Below are positions 9,145 to 17,408 of a DNA stretch of 64,000 nt, piece after piece. The stretch comes from Sphingobium nicotianae (GTDB lineage: Bacteria > Pseudomonadota > Alphaproteobacteria > Sphingomonadales > Sphingomonadaceae), in NCBI RefSeq assembly GCF_018603885.1, contig NZ_JAHGAW010000008.1, positions 124,001 through 188,000 on the forward strand, given 5' to 3'. Each line of letters starts with the position of its first letter. Within the stretch, counting starts at the first letter, position 1. The notes beneath the pieces were generated by a model, which saw nothing but the letters and a program-made list of their open reading frames with translations, was not told the origin of the DNA and did no database searches. A program made the position numbers and the translations under genes.

Positions 9145-10062
9145 ATGGAATTCGAGACAGTAACGGACAAATTGGGCTTCCCGGAAGGGCCGATCGCTTG
9201 CGCAGATGGCTCGGTGCTTGTCGTCGAAATCGCGCACAAAACGCTGACGCGGGTTCGTCCTGACGGGTCTCTGGAGGTCGTTGCCGAACTGGGTGGCGGC
9301 CCGAACGGTGCGGCGATCGGCCCGGACGGTGCCTGCTATGTGGTCAATAATGGCGGCGCCTTCGACTTCCCGGAAAACTGGAAGGAGGAAGGCAAGCTCG
9401 GCCTGCCGAAAGTCTATGAAGGCGGCTCGATCCAGCGCGTCGACCTGGCCACCGGCGCCGCCACCACGCTTTACGACAATTGCGACGGCAAGCCGCTCAA
9501 CGCGCCCAACGACATTGTGTTCGATGCGCAGGGCGGCATGTGGTTCACCTGCTTCGGCTATTCGGACGGCGAGAACAGGCGGCTCGGCGGTGTCTATTAT
9601 GCCAAGCCGGACGGATCGCAGATCACGCGCTGGCGCTCGGAGCAGATTTCTCCAAACGGCATCGCGCTCTCGGCCGACGAGAAGACGCTCTATTGGGTCG
9701 ACTCGATGCTCCAGCGCGCCTGGAAGCTCGACATTCTCTCGCCGGGCGTGGTGGCGCCGGAAGTGGGCCACACGGCGGGCGAGATATTGGTCAACCTGCC
9801 GGGCATGCAGTGGTTCGACAGCATTGCGCTGGAGGCCTCGGGCCGAATCGCGGCCGCGACGCTCTTTAACGGCGGCATCACCGTGGTCCACCCGGCGACT
9901 GGCACTTATGAGCATGTGCCGGTGCCCGATCCGATCACCACCAACATCTGTTTCGGCGGGCCGGACATGCAGACGGCATGGATCACGGGGTCGGCCAGCG
10001 GCAGCCTGTTCAAATGTCGCTGGCCAAGGCCGGGGCACAGGCTGAACTTCCAGCAGATTTGA
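9145..10062 (+). CDS. SMP-30/gluconolactonase/LRE family protein
   Basis: Six-bladed beta-propeller hydrolase of 305 residues, probably opening a sugar or other lactone in the cytoplasm (no signal peptide). The metal-binding set of the SMP-30 family is recognisable: Glu14 in FPEGP, Asn122 in NAPNDIVFD, Asn171 in SPNGIALS and Asp225 in WFDSIAL. The ribosome site GGAGGGG at 9133-9139 is well placed for the ATG at 9145. It is divergent from the MCP gene and monocistronic. The C-terminal ~20 residues (RWPRPGHRLNFQQI) are somewhat atypical. The actual lactone is not predictable. Confidence 0.9.
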   Translation: MEFETVTDKLGFPEGPIACADGSVLVVEIAHKTLTRVRPDGSLEVVAELGGGPNGAAIGPDGACYVVNNGGAFDFPENWKEEGKLGLPKVYEGGSIQRVDLATGAATTLYDNCDGKPLNAPNDIVFDAQGGMWFTCFGYSDGENRRLGGVYYAKPDGSQITRWRSEQISPNGIALSADEKTLYWVDSMLQRAWKLDILSPGVVAPEVGHTAGEILVNLPGMQWFDSIALEASGRIAAATLFNGGITVVHPATGTYEHVPVPDPITTNICFGGPDMQTAWITGSASGSLFKCRWPRPGHRLNFQQI

Positions 10063-10186
10063 TCTGCCACTATCCACGCGTTTTCAGTGGGTTGATTTGT
10101 GAAACTTCACGAACATCGCGCGTATGACGCATGGAGATTTTGCAAAAGTCCCTGGCGGGTAAGGCGGGGTGCGGATTGTGCGAGGA

Positions 10187-10201
10187 TTTGACAAGGTCAA
10201 A
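10187..10201. promoter_or_regulatory. 15-bp palindrome overlapping a -35-like hexamer
   Basis: TTTGACAAGGTCAAA is symmetrical around AAG and contains TTGACA. It lies about 100 bp upstream of the serine hydrolase gene at 10300 and could be a promoter/operator for it. I see no convincing -10 element at standard spacing, so confidence is low. The rest of 10063-10299 holds nothing else I recognise. Confidence 0.3.
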
Positions 10202-10299
10202 GAGCAAGCGAGCCGGAGCGCGCCTTCCGAGCCTGCCACCGAAATGCACCAGTAGGACAGCGTATTGCGAGCTGTTTGGCGCTCGGGCAGGCTGCGGGC

Positions 10300-11502
10300 A
10301 TGCCGATCCTCCGCGCCTCGACTCTCGCCCTGTTCCTGTTGTTCGATGGCCTGACGGCGACGGTGGCTGACGCGCAGGACACAGATGCCGCCAGCGGTTG
10401 GGCAGCCTTCGACCAGACCCATGTCATCGCGCGGGGGGCGCAGGGTCTCGCGGATCGAGCGAGCGGGCGCAAGGCGCGCGCTAGCAACCCGGTGCGGGTG
10501 GCCTCCATTTCCAAGCTTGCGGTCGCGATGGCGGTCATGCGGCTGGTCGAACGGGGCAGGCTCGATCTGGATCGTGACGTCTCGATCTATCTGGGCTGGC
10601 ACCTGCGGCATCCCGGCTTCCCCGATCAGCCGATCAGCTTGCGACATCTGCTTTCGCACACGGCGGGCGTGCGCGACGGCATCGAATATACCTTGCCGCT
10701 CGATGCCGATCTCGAGGTCGAGATGAAACGGCCCGAAGCCTGGGACATGGCGCACGGGCCGGCCGCCGGCTATTTCACTTATGCCAATCTCAACTTCCCG
10801 ATCGTTGCGGCAGTGCTGGAGTCGGTGACCGGCAAGCGGTTCGACGCCGTGATGGCGAGCGAAGTATTCGGGCCGCTGAAGCTGGACGCCTGCTACAATT
10901 GGACGACCTGCAGCATGCGCGCGGTGCGGCGTGCCGTGGTGCTCTACCGGGCGGACGGCAGCATCGCGCGCGACGATCTCAGGGGCGAGCGGCCGGTCTG
11001 CGTGGCGACGCCGGCGCGCGACGGGAGCTGCGACGTCGCGACCTACCGGCTCGGGCATCAGGGTGCCTTTTTTGGGCCACAAGGCGGCATGCGCATCTCG
11101 CCGCCCGGTCTGGCGCGGCTCGGGCAGGTGCTGATGGGCGCAGTGCCCGGTTTCCTCTCGCCCGCCAGCCTAGCCGAGATGACGCGCCCGCAATGGCGCT
11201 ATGACGGCAGCAATGGCGACACGCTCAAGGGCTATCATTGCGCTTATGGGTTGGCGGTGATGTTCACGGCCTTTCCCGGCGCGCCGGCCGGCTGCCGCGA
11301 CGATCCCTTCGGCGACGGCGTGATGCGCATCGGCCATTCGGGCGAAGCCTATGGGCTGCGCTCGGGCCTGTGGCTGGACCCGAAGACCGGCAAGGGCGTG
11401 TCCTTCTACGTGACCGCCATGCCGGACGACGCGCCGACGGGCCGCTCGGCCTTCACGGCGGCGGAAGAGGCCATGATGGCGCGGGCGGGAGCGACGCGCT
11501 AG
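10300..11502 (+). CDS. Secreted serine hydrolase, class C beta-lactamase/PBP-like fold
   Basis: A 400-residue protein with an N-terminal signal peptide (hydrophobic LALFLLFDGLTATV, cleavage near ADAQ). It has the three motifs of the serine beta-lactamase/DD-peptidase superfamily: SISK (Ser69-Lys72), the Tyr motif in FTYANLNF, and HSGEAYG in place of KTG. This pattern is typical of the large EstB/LpbB-type family of esterases and peptidases, so a resistance role should not be assumed. The ATG at 10300 is preferred to TTG 10276 because it gives the compact signal peptide. The stop overlaps the convergent DMT gene by 4 bp. Confidence 0.85.
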   Translation: MPILRASTLALFLLFDGLTATVADAQDTDAASGWAAFDQTHVIARGAQGLADRASGRKARASNPVRVASISKLAVAMAVMRLVERGRLDLDRDVSIYLGWHLRHPGFPDQPISLRHLLSHTAGVRDGIEYTLPLDADLEVEMKRPEAWDMAHGPAAGYFTYANLNFPIVAAVLESVTGKRFDAVMASEVFGPLKLDACYNWTTCSMRAVRRAVVLYRADGSIARDDLRGERPVCVATPARDGSCDVATYRLGHQGAFFGPQGGMRISPPGLARLGQVLMGAVPGFLSPASLAEMTRPQWRYDGSNGDTLKGYHCAYGLAVMFTAFPGAPAGCRDDPFGDGVMRIGHSGEAYGLRSGLWLDPKTGKGVSFYVTAMPDDAPTGRSAFTAAEEAMMARAGATR

Positions 11503-12428
11503 CCGCCCCGACCGGCGCCGATCAGCGCCAGCAGCACACCGCTCGCGACCAGCAGCAGGCCGGTCACTTCGCTGCGCCTGAGCGGCTCGCGCAGATAATA
11601 ATGAGCAAGGCCGAGGGTGAAGATGATCTCGACCTGGCCGACGATGCGCACCAGCGCGATCGGCGCGCTGGCGAAGCCGGTGAACCAGCAGGCCGAGCCC
11701 AGCGAGGAGAGCAGGCCGACCTGCCCGGAGACGCGCCAGGTGGCGAACACGGCGCGGAGCTGGTCAGGCTCGCGGCAGAGCAGCCAGGCGCCCTGCATCA
11801 GCGTCTGCAGCGCGACGGTGATGGCGAGGATGGTGAGTGCGGCCGATATGGGATCGTCCGTCACGACGCCCATCGACGCGCGGCGGACGCCGATGGCCGT
11901 CAGCGCGAAGAACAAGCCCGAGGCGAGCCCATATCGCGCGGACGGTGCGCCGAGCGCGCGGATGAAATCGCCCAGGCCCATCGGCCGGCCGCCAGTCGAG
12001 AGGATCATCACACCGATGACCCCGGCGCCGATACCGATCCAGGCGAGTGGGCTCAGTTGGTCGCCGAGCAGCACGAGCGAGAGCAGCGCACCCTGCGCCG
12101 CCTCGGTCTTCGCATAGGCCGTTCCTACGATGTAATTGCGCTCGGCGAACGCCATCAGCATGAGATTGGTGGCCACAATCTGAGCAAGGCCGGCGGCGGC
12201 GCAGAAGCCGATAGCGCTGATGTGGAGGACCAGCGCGGGCGCGGGCAGGAAGAGCAGTTGATACCCTGCGAGCAGCGCCAGCGCGAAGGGCAGCCCGTAA
12301 AGATACCGCACGAGGCCCGCGGCATTGACCGACAGCGACTGGCCGACCCGCCGCTGCACGGCCGTGCGCCACGCCTGCAGCCCGCCGGCGATCAGCGTGG
12401 CGGGGAGCCAGATGGGGGAGGTGATCAA
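11499..12428 (-). CDS. DMT-superfamily transporter (EamA-type)
   Basis: A 309-residue inner-membrane protein with about ten hydrophobic segments arranged as two five-helix EamA repeats. The first repeat ends near GAGVIGVMILSTG; the second ends with GLLLVASGVLLALIGAG after the QVEIIFTLGLAHYYLREPL segment, whose position at the penultimate helix is typical of drug/metabolite exporters. It is convergent with the serine hydrolase (4-bp overlap). The substrate is unknown. Its start abuts the repeat-bracketed DUF559 remnant at 12429. Confidence 0.85.
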   Translation of the reverse strand: MITSPIWLPATLIAGGLQAWRTAVQRRVGQSLSVNAAGLVRYLYGLPFALALLAGYQLLFLPAPALVLHISAIGFCAAAGLAQIVATNLMLMAFAERNYIVGTAYAKTEAAQGALLSLVLLGDQLSPLAWIGIGAGVIGVMILSTGGRPMGLGDFIRALGAPSARYGLASGLFFALTAIGVRRASMGVVTDDPISAALTILAITVALQTLMQGAWLLCREPDQLRAVFATWRVSGQVGLLSSLGSACWFTGFASAPIALVRIVGQVEIIFTLGLAHYYLREPLRRSEVTGLLLVASGVLLALIGAGRGG

Positions 12429-12814
12429 CTAATCCTCCCTATTGCAAATGGGGAGGGGGACCGGCGAAGCCGGTGGAGGGGAGATGGCGCAGCGCTGGAG
12501 GATTTGGCGGACGACCGCGTCAAAATCCGCCATGACCTGCCGGGCGGGAATGCGTAGCGTCTCGACGCCTTGTTGGGCGAGCCAGCCGTCGCGCATTCCA
12601 TCCCGCGCGGGATTGTGGCCCATGTCGTGCGCCATACCATCGATTTCGATCGCGAGCTTGGCGGAGGGGCAATAGAAGTCGAGCACATAGGGGCCGATCG
12701 GATGCTGACGGCGGAAGCGGAGGCTGGCGGGCCGAGTGCGCAAATAATTTCCGGTGGCGTGAGGGTGCGACGGAGGTGGCGGGCCTTCGCGACGGTCTTC
12801 CTCGGTGGCGGCAT
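12429..12814 (-). pseudogene. DUF559 endonuclease-like gene, frameshifted, between inverted repeats
   Basis: DUF559 proteins are small restriction-endonuclease-fold (VSR-like) proteins. The N-terminus (MPPPRKTVAKARHLRRTLTPPE) is in one frame and the core (FRRQHPIGPYVLDFYCP, AIEIDGMAHDMG, ETLRIPARQV) in another; a short indel near 12730-12752, where an ILWxRLR-like stretch is expected, breaks it. The predicted catalytic residues (D and E in VLDFYC and IEIDG) remain. The start is 7 bp inside the right-hand repeat, which supplies a GGAGGGG ribosome site, and the last ~17 codons (ending in NRED) are encoded by the left-hand repeat. See the repeat entries. Confidence 0.75.
12433..12482. repeat. 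Left inverted copy of the GGAGGGGGACC...GGTGGAGGGG repeat
   Basis: GC-rich hairpin-forming repeat (CCTCCC...GGGAGG followed by ACCGGC/GCCGGT). It matches, in opposite orientation, 12821-12873, and the two halves of 55569-55696. It encodes the C-terminal tail of the DUF559 remnant. Confidence 0.75.
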
Positions 12815-12820
12815 CGGATT

Positions 12821-12873
12821 TTCCCCTCCACCGCCTCCGGCGGTCCCCCCCCCCCATCGTGATGGGGAGGAAA
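12821..12873. repeat. Right inverted copy of the same repeat, with an 11-nt C tract
   Basis: CCCCTCCACCGCC...GGCGGT followed by 11 consecutive C residues (12845-12855) and CGATGGGGAGGA-like sequence. It is the mirror partner of 12433-12482; on the minus strand it provides the ribosome-binding GGAGGGG in front of the DUF559 start. Confidence 0.75.
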
Positions 12874-12877
12874 GAAA

Positions 12878-14395
12878 TTAGGCCAGCAGTTTCTCCCGCG
12901 CGATCTTCTCTTTCCAGACGAGCGGGGCGAGCTGGTGGACGTTGTTGCCCTCGCTGTCGACCGCGACGGTGACGGGGAAGTCCTGCACCTCGAACTCGTA
13001 GATGGCTTCCATGCCGAGATCCGCGAAGCCGACGACCTTGCTGCCCTTGATGGCGCGCGCGACGAGATAGGCGGCGCCGCCGACGGCCATGAGATAGGCG
13101 CTCCTCGCGTCCTTGATCGCCTCGGTCGCGGCGGGGCCGCGCTCGGCCTTGCCGACGCAGGCGAGCAGGCCCTGGTCCAGCATCATGCGCATGAACTTGT
13201 CCATGCGGGTCGCGGTCGTGGGGCCGGCGGGGCCGACCACTTCCTCGCCGACCGGATCGACCGGGCCGACATAATAGATGACGCGGCCCTTGAACTCGAC
13301 CGGGAGTTCCTCGCCCGCCGCCAGCATGTCCTGGATGCGCTTGTGGGCGGCGTCGCGGCCGGTGAGCATCTTGCCGTTGAGGAGCAGGCGGTCGCCCTGT
13401 TTCCAGCTCCGCACGACGTCGGGCGTCAGCATATCGAGATCGACGCGGATCGCGGCCTTGTCCGGCGCCCAGTTGACGTCCGGCCACTCGTCCAGCTTCG
13501 GCGCTTCCAGATAGGCGGGACCGGACCCATCGAGCGAGAAATGCGCATGGCGGGTGGCGGCGCAATTGGGGATCATCGCGACCGGCTTGCCCGCGGCGTG
13601 GCAGGGCGCGTCGAAGATCTTGACGTCGAGGATGGTCGAGAGGCCGCCGAGGCCCTGCGCGCCGACGCCGAGCGCATTGACCTTGTCGTAAATCTCGATG
13701 CGCAGGGCCTCGATGTCATTCGCCGGCCCGCGTGCTTTGAGCTGGCTCATGTCGATCGGGTCCATCAGCGACTTCTTGGCGAGCAGCGCCGCATGCTCCG
13801 CCGTACCGCCAACGCCGATGCCGAGCATGCCGGGCGGGCACCAGCCCGCGCCCATCTGCGGGATCATCTCCAGCACCCAGTCGACGATGGAGTCGCTCGG
13901 GTTCATCATCTTGAACTTGCTCTTGTTCTCGCTGCCGCCACCCTTGGCCGCGACATCGACATGGACATGATGGCCCGGCACCATTTCGACATGAAGGACG
14001 CTGGGCGTGTTGTCGCGGGTGTTACGGCGAGTGAAGGCGGGGTCAGCAAGCACCGAGGCGCGCAGCTTGTTTTCAGGGTTGAGATAGGCGCGTCGCACAC
14101 CCTCGTCGACGACTTCCTGCAGCGACTTGCTGGTGTCGTCGAGGCGGCAGTCCATGCCCCACTTCACGAACACATTGACGATGCCGGTATCCTGGCAGAT
14201 CGGCCGGTGGCCTTCCGCGCACATGCGGCTGTTGGTCAGGATCTGCGCGATCGCGTCCTTGGCGGCGGGCGACTCCTCGGCGGCATAAGCCTCGCCCAGC
14301 GCGCGGATATAATCCATCGGATGATAGTAGCTGATGAACTGCAGCGCGTCGGCGACGCTCTCGATGAGATCGGCGGTCTTGATGATCGTGGTCAT
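12878..14395 (-). CDS. fumA: Fumarate hydratase, class I (iron-sulfur)
   Basis: Converts fumarate to malate in the TCA cycle; 505 residues, the length of a single-chain FumA/FumB-type enzyme. The three cysteines expected to hold the oxygen-sensitive [4Fe-4S] cluster are visible: Cys67 in HRPICQDTG, one in GAGWCPPGM and one in NCAATRH. The N-terminal half (alpha-type) and C-terminal half (beta-type, from about residue 330 with GPVDPVGEEVVGPAGPTTATRMD) are fused as usual. Monocistronic, 42 bp downstream of the amidase gene on the same strand. Because the cluster is labile, a class II enzyme elsewhere would be expected. Confidence 0.96.
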   Translation of the reverse strand: MTTIIKTADLIESVADALQFISYYHPMDYIRALGEAYAAEESPAAKDAIAQILTNSRMCAEGHRPICQDTGIVNVFVKWGMDCRLDDTSKSLQEVVDEGVRRAYLNPENKLRASVLADPAFTRRNTRDNTPSVLHVEMVPGHHVHVDVAAKGGGSENKSKFKMMNPSDSIVDWVLEMIPQMGAGWCPPGMLGIGVGGTAEHAALLAKKSLMDPIDMSQLKARGPANDIEALRIEIYDKVNALGVGAQGLGGLSTILDVKIFDAPCHAAGKPVAMIPNCAATRHAHFSLDGSGPAYLEAPKLDEWPDVNWAPDKAAIRVDLDMLTPDVVRSWKQGDRLLLNGKMLTGRDAAHKRIQDMLAAGEELPVEFKGRVIYYVGPVDPVGEEVVGPAGPTTATRMDKFMRMMLDQGLLACVGKAERGPAATEAIKDARSAYLMAVGGAAYLVARAIKGSKVVGFADLGMEAIYEFEVQDFPVTVAVDSEGNNVHQLAPLVWKEKIAREKLLA

Positions 14396-14437
14396 GGCTT
14401 GCCCCTTCGACTTGGGGCGCGAATAGGACGGAGCGGC

Positions 14438-16039
14438 TCAGGGTTCAAGCGGCTCCAGCGCATTGCCGACCGGAGCGGTCGGCGCATAGCCGGGCGCCAC
14501 GCGCAGCTTGCCCGCCTGCTCGAAGGCATAGCCGTAGCGCAGCAGGTCGCCGTCGCTGTTGGCATGGCCGATGAAGCTGAGACCGACCGGGAGCCCACCG
14601 GCGAGCCCCATGGGGACGCTGAGGTGCGGATAGCCGGCGACGGCAGGCAACTCGCTGGCCGAGGGGCCGGAGAACTGATCGCCGGCGACCGGATCGCTGA
14701 GCCAGGGCAGGCCGTAGCTCGGCTCGACGATGGCGGCGACCCTGTTGCCGGCGAGCATCGCGTCGATGCCCGCGTCGCGGGCGAGCGCCAGCGACTTGGC
14801 GCGGGCGGCGACATAGTCCGGGCTGTCGAGGCCGCCGAGTTTCTCCGCTTCCTCGAACGTCTCCTGGCCGAAGATGGCCAGCTCGCGGTCGGCATGGGCC
14901 TTGTTGAAGGCGATCACGTCGGCCAGCGAGCGGGTCCTGACCCTGGCCGGATCGGTCGAGGCGAGATAGGCATTGAGATCAGCCTTGAGCTCATAGTGCA
15001 GCACCTCGCCCTCCGCCTCGCCGAGGCCTTCCAGTTTGGGCTGCTTGATCTCGACCAGCTCGGCGCCGGCCTTTTTGAGCACGGCCAGCGCCGCGTCATA
15101 GCGGGTGGCGAGGAGGGCCGGCATCTCGGGGCGCAGCACGCCCAGCCGCACACCCTTGAGCGCGTCGGGTGAGAGGGTGGCGGCATAGTCGCGCGCATAG
15201 GCGTCGGCACCCTTGGTCGCGGCATCGGCGGGGTCGCTGCCGACCATCGACGAGAAGAGCAAGGCGACGTCGCGCACGGTGCGCGCCATCGGGCCGGCCG
15301 TGTCCTGGCTGTGGCTGATCGGCACGATATGGGTGCGGCTGACCAGGCCGATGGTCGGCTTGAGCCCGGCAAGGCCGTTCATCGAGGAGGGGCAGACGAC
15401 CGAACCGTCCGTTTCCGTGCCGATCCCGGCGGCGGCGAAGCTGGCCGCGATCGCCGCGCCGGTGCCGCTCGATGAGCCGCAGGAGGTGCGATCCAGCGCA
15501 TAGGGATTGCGCACAAGGCCGCCGATGCCGCTCCAGCCCGAGCTTGAATTGTTCGAGCGGATGTTCGCCCATTCGGAGAGATTGGTCTTGCCCAGGATGA
15601 GGGCACCCGCCGCGCGCAGTCGCGCGATCATCGGCGCGTCGCGGCCGGTGAGATTGTCCTTGAGGGCGAGGCTGCCCGCCGTGGTCGGCATCCTGTCCAG
15701 CGTCTCGACATTGTCCTTCACCAGGATCGGCAGGCCATGGAGCGGGCCGCGCAGCTTGCCGGCCTTGCGCTCGGCGTCGAGCTTTTTGGCTTCGGCGACC
15801 GCATCGGGGTTCAGCGCGATGATCGATCGCAGCTTCGGCCCGGCGCGATCGAGCTTGGCGATCCGGTCGAGATAGGCGCGGACCAGCGCCTCGCTGGTGG
15901 TCGAGCCATTGGCGAGGCGGGTCAGCAGATCCGTGGCGGAGACTTCCTCGACGGCGGCGCCGCGCGATTGCGCCAGGAGCGGGGCGGCCGCCGTCGCGAG
16001 CGCCAATGTCATGACCGCCGTGATGATCCTGTTGTGCAT
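14438..16039 (-). CDS. Secreted amidase (amidase-signature family)
   Basis: A 533-residue hydrolase of the amidase-signature family with an N-terminal signal peptide (TAVMTLALATAAAPLLA, then QSRG). The Ser-cisSer-Lys triad is recognisable: Lys108 in LVKDN, the Ser/Gly-rich SCGSSSGTGAA segment at 186-196 and the nucleophile Ser213 in TETDGSVVCP. Export suggests it acts on an amide in the periplasm (peptide amides, aryl amides or similar), rather than being the GatA subunit. It lies 42 bp upstream of fumarase on the same strand and may be cotranscribed, with no obvious functional link. Confidence 0.9.
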   Translation of the reverse strand: MHNRIITAVMTLALATAAAPLLAQSRGAAVEEVSATDLLTRLANGSTTSEALVRAYLDRIAKLDRAGPKLRSIIALNPDAVAEAKKLDAERKAGKLRGPLHGLPILVKDNVETLDRMPTTAGSLALKDNLTGRDAPMIARLRAAGALILGKTNLSEWANIRSNNSSSGWSGIGGLVRNPYALDRTSCGSSSGTGAAIAASFAAAGIGTETDGSVVCPSSMNGLAGLKPTIGLVSRTHIVPISHSQDTAGPMARTVRDVALLFSSMVGSDPADAATKGADAYARDYAATLSPDALKGVRLGVLRPEMPALLATRYDAALAVLKKAGAELVEIKQPKLEGLGEAEGEVLHYELKADLNAYLASTDPARVRTRSLADVIAFNKAHADRELAIFGQETFEEAEKLGGLDSPDYVAARAKSLALARDAGIDAMLAGNRVAAIVEPSYGLPWLSDPVAGDQFSGPSASELPAVAGYPHLSVPMGLAGGLPVGLSFIGHANSDGDLLRYGYAFEQAGKLRVAPGYAPTAPVGNALEPLEP

Positions 16040-16201
16040 GGCAACTGTCCCCGTTTCCCCTGATCACCGGACTATGTCTGCCACATGGACCTCATGCAAG
16101 CGCAGGGCATGCAGCCATTGCTTGCCGTCCATTCGGCAAGGATGGATAAAGGGATGACAAGGGAGTCCGCGCAGCATCGCGCACAAGGGAGGAGGCCGGT
16201 C

Positions 16202-16453
16202 ATGGGTCGGGTTATCAGCACGATCATCGTTGGTTTGATCGTCGGCATTCTTGCGCGCTGGTTCTATCCCGGCGTCGTGCCGATGAACTGGATCGCCAGC
16301 ATCGTGCTCGGCATCGTCGGCTCCCTGATCGGCGGGGCAATCCCGCGGGTGTTCAGCAAGAGCCGCGCCATGACACCCTTCCAGCCGGCGGGCCTCATCG
16401 GATCGGTGCTGGGCGCGATGCTGGTGATCTTCATCGTGCGACACCTGAACTGA
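16202..16453 (+). CDS. GlsB/YeaQ/YmgE-family small membrane protein
   Basis: An 83-residue inner-membrane protein with three hydrophobic segments: STIIVGLIVGILARWF, NWIASIVLGIVGSLIGG and GLIGSVLGAMLVIFIV. The pattern ILARWFYPG...GxxxxxxLGIVGSxIGG is that of the GlsB/YeaQ/YmgE 'transglycosylase-associated' family, whose members are often stress-induced. The ATG at 16202 is chosen over 16085 because a strong GGAGG site sits just upstream (about 16189-16195) and family members begin here. The next gene follows after 14 bp, so the two may be cotranscribed. Confidence 0.85.
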   Translation: MGRVISTIIVGLIVGILARWFYPGVVPMNWIASIVLGIVGSLIGGAIPRVFSKSRAMTPFQPAGLIGSVLGAMLVIFIVRHLN

Positions 16454-16467
16454 CGGCCGGCACACAC

Positions 16468-17262
16468 ATGACGGCGCGGCAGGAGGTTGATCGCCCGACC
16501 CTGGCGGGGATGGTGCTGCTGCTCGCGCCCCTGCTGACCATGGCGCACGAGATTGGCGGCCATGGCAGCGCCTGCCTGCTGACCGGCGGCACGATCGAGG
16601 CGATCGGGGCCTATTATGTCGACTGCCATAGCGCGACGGCCCTCGCCGGCCGGATCGTAGCGCTGGCCGGGACGGTCGCGGACCTGATGGTAGGCGCCGT
16701 CGCGTTCCTGCTCTGGCGCTGGGCGCAGTCAGCTTCGCTGCGCATCTTCCTGTGGATGGTCTTCACCTGCAAGCTGCTGGTCGCGGCGGGTTATCCCCTG
16801 TTTTCCGGCGTCACTGGCATTGGTGACTGGGGCGTCGGCATGCAGGGCGGGCTCGGGCCATTGCCCTACCCCTGGGTCTGGCGGGTTGCGTTGGCGCTGC
16901 TTGGCCTTGCCGCTTATTTGGGGGTCATGCGTCTTGCGAGCCGCACGCTGGATGCAATGATTGGGGGCACGGAGGCGTCGGTCCGCTTGCGCCGGCTGAT
17001 CCCGATGACGCTGTATCTGGGCTCGGGCGCGGTGGCGATCATCGTCGGCCTGTTCAATCCGGTCGGCCTCTTCATCCTGCTGGCGTCGGCGATAGCCTCG
17101 ACCTTCGGCGGGATGGCGGGTCTGTTCAACGTGGCTTTCCGCCAGCCGCCGTCCGAACCGGCGCGGGAGGTGGTACTGGCGCGCCAGCCCGTGTTGATCG
17201 GGCTGGGCGTGGCGGCGGTGATCGCCTTTGCCTTGGTCCTGGGGCAGACCCTCGACGTCTAG
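16468..17262 (+). CDS. Polytopic membrane protein with HEXXH zinc motif
   Basis: A 264-residue inner-membrane protein with about six to seven hydrophobic segments. In the first one lies HEIGGHG (His27-Glu28-...-His32), a zinc metallopeptidase signature placed inside a membrane helix, as in M50/site-2-type proteases. I do not see a definite second motif (NPDG or similar); the candidate FNPVGLF (about 193-199) might supply it. A putative intramembrane metalloprotease is therefore plausible but not shown. The stop codon TAG falls inside the left arm of the large inverted repeat 17258-17408, so the C-terminus may have been set by that element. Confidence 0.7.
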   Translation: MTARQEVDRPTLAGMVLLLAPLLTMAHEIGGHGSACLLTGGTIEAIGAYYVDCHSATALAGRIVALAGTVADLMVGAVAFLLWRWAQSASLRIFLWMVFTCKLLVAAGYPLFSGVTGIGDWGVGMQGGLGPLPYPWVWRVALALLGLAAYLGVMRLASRTLDAMIGGTEASVRLRRLIPMTLYLGSGAVAIIVGLFNPVGLFILLASAIASTFGGMAGLFNVAFRQPPSEPAREVVLARQPVLIGLGVAAVIAFALVLGQTLDV

Positions 17263-17408
17263 GGCGGATCGACATTCAGCCCATATCGGCCTGCAAACGG
17301 CACTTTTGCGTGCTTCCGGTGCTCACGTACCATGAGTACGCTGCGCTCCGGGTCACGCAAAAGCACCATTTTCGACTCGATCTGACCTGAATGTCGATCC
17401 GCCCTAGA
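17258..17408. repeat. 151-bp palindromic element supplying both convergent stop codons
   Basis: Perfect 22-bp arms at 17258-17279 and 17387-17408 (ends TCTAGGGCGG / CCGCCCTAGA) enclose an inner dyad (CTTTTGCGTG / CACGCAAAAG with flanking partial matches) and a central CGTAC-CATGA-GTACG hairpin. The outer TAG of each arm is exactly the stop codon of the convergent genes 16468-17262 (+) and 17404-18267 (-). It could work as a bidirectional terminator, or be a small non-autonomous mobile element (MITE-like) whose insertion defined both 3' ends. Confidence 0.75.

Noticed and set aside
10300-11502. Calling this a resistance beta-lactamase
   Set aside because: Motifs fit the broad serine-hydrolase superfamily; the third motif is HSG and there is no specific evidence for beta-lactam hydrolysis.
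12935-15172. 745-codon open frame opposite fumarase and amidase
   Set aside because: Spans two well-supported genes on the other strand; composition is typical of a codon-bias shadow.
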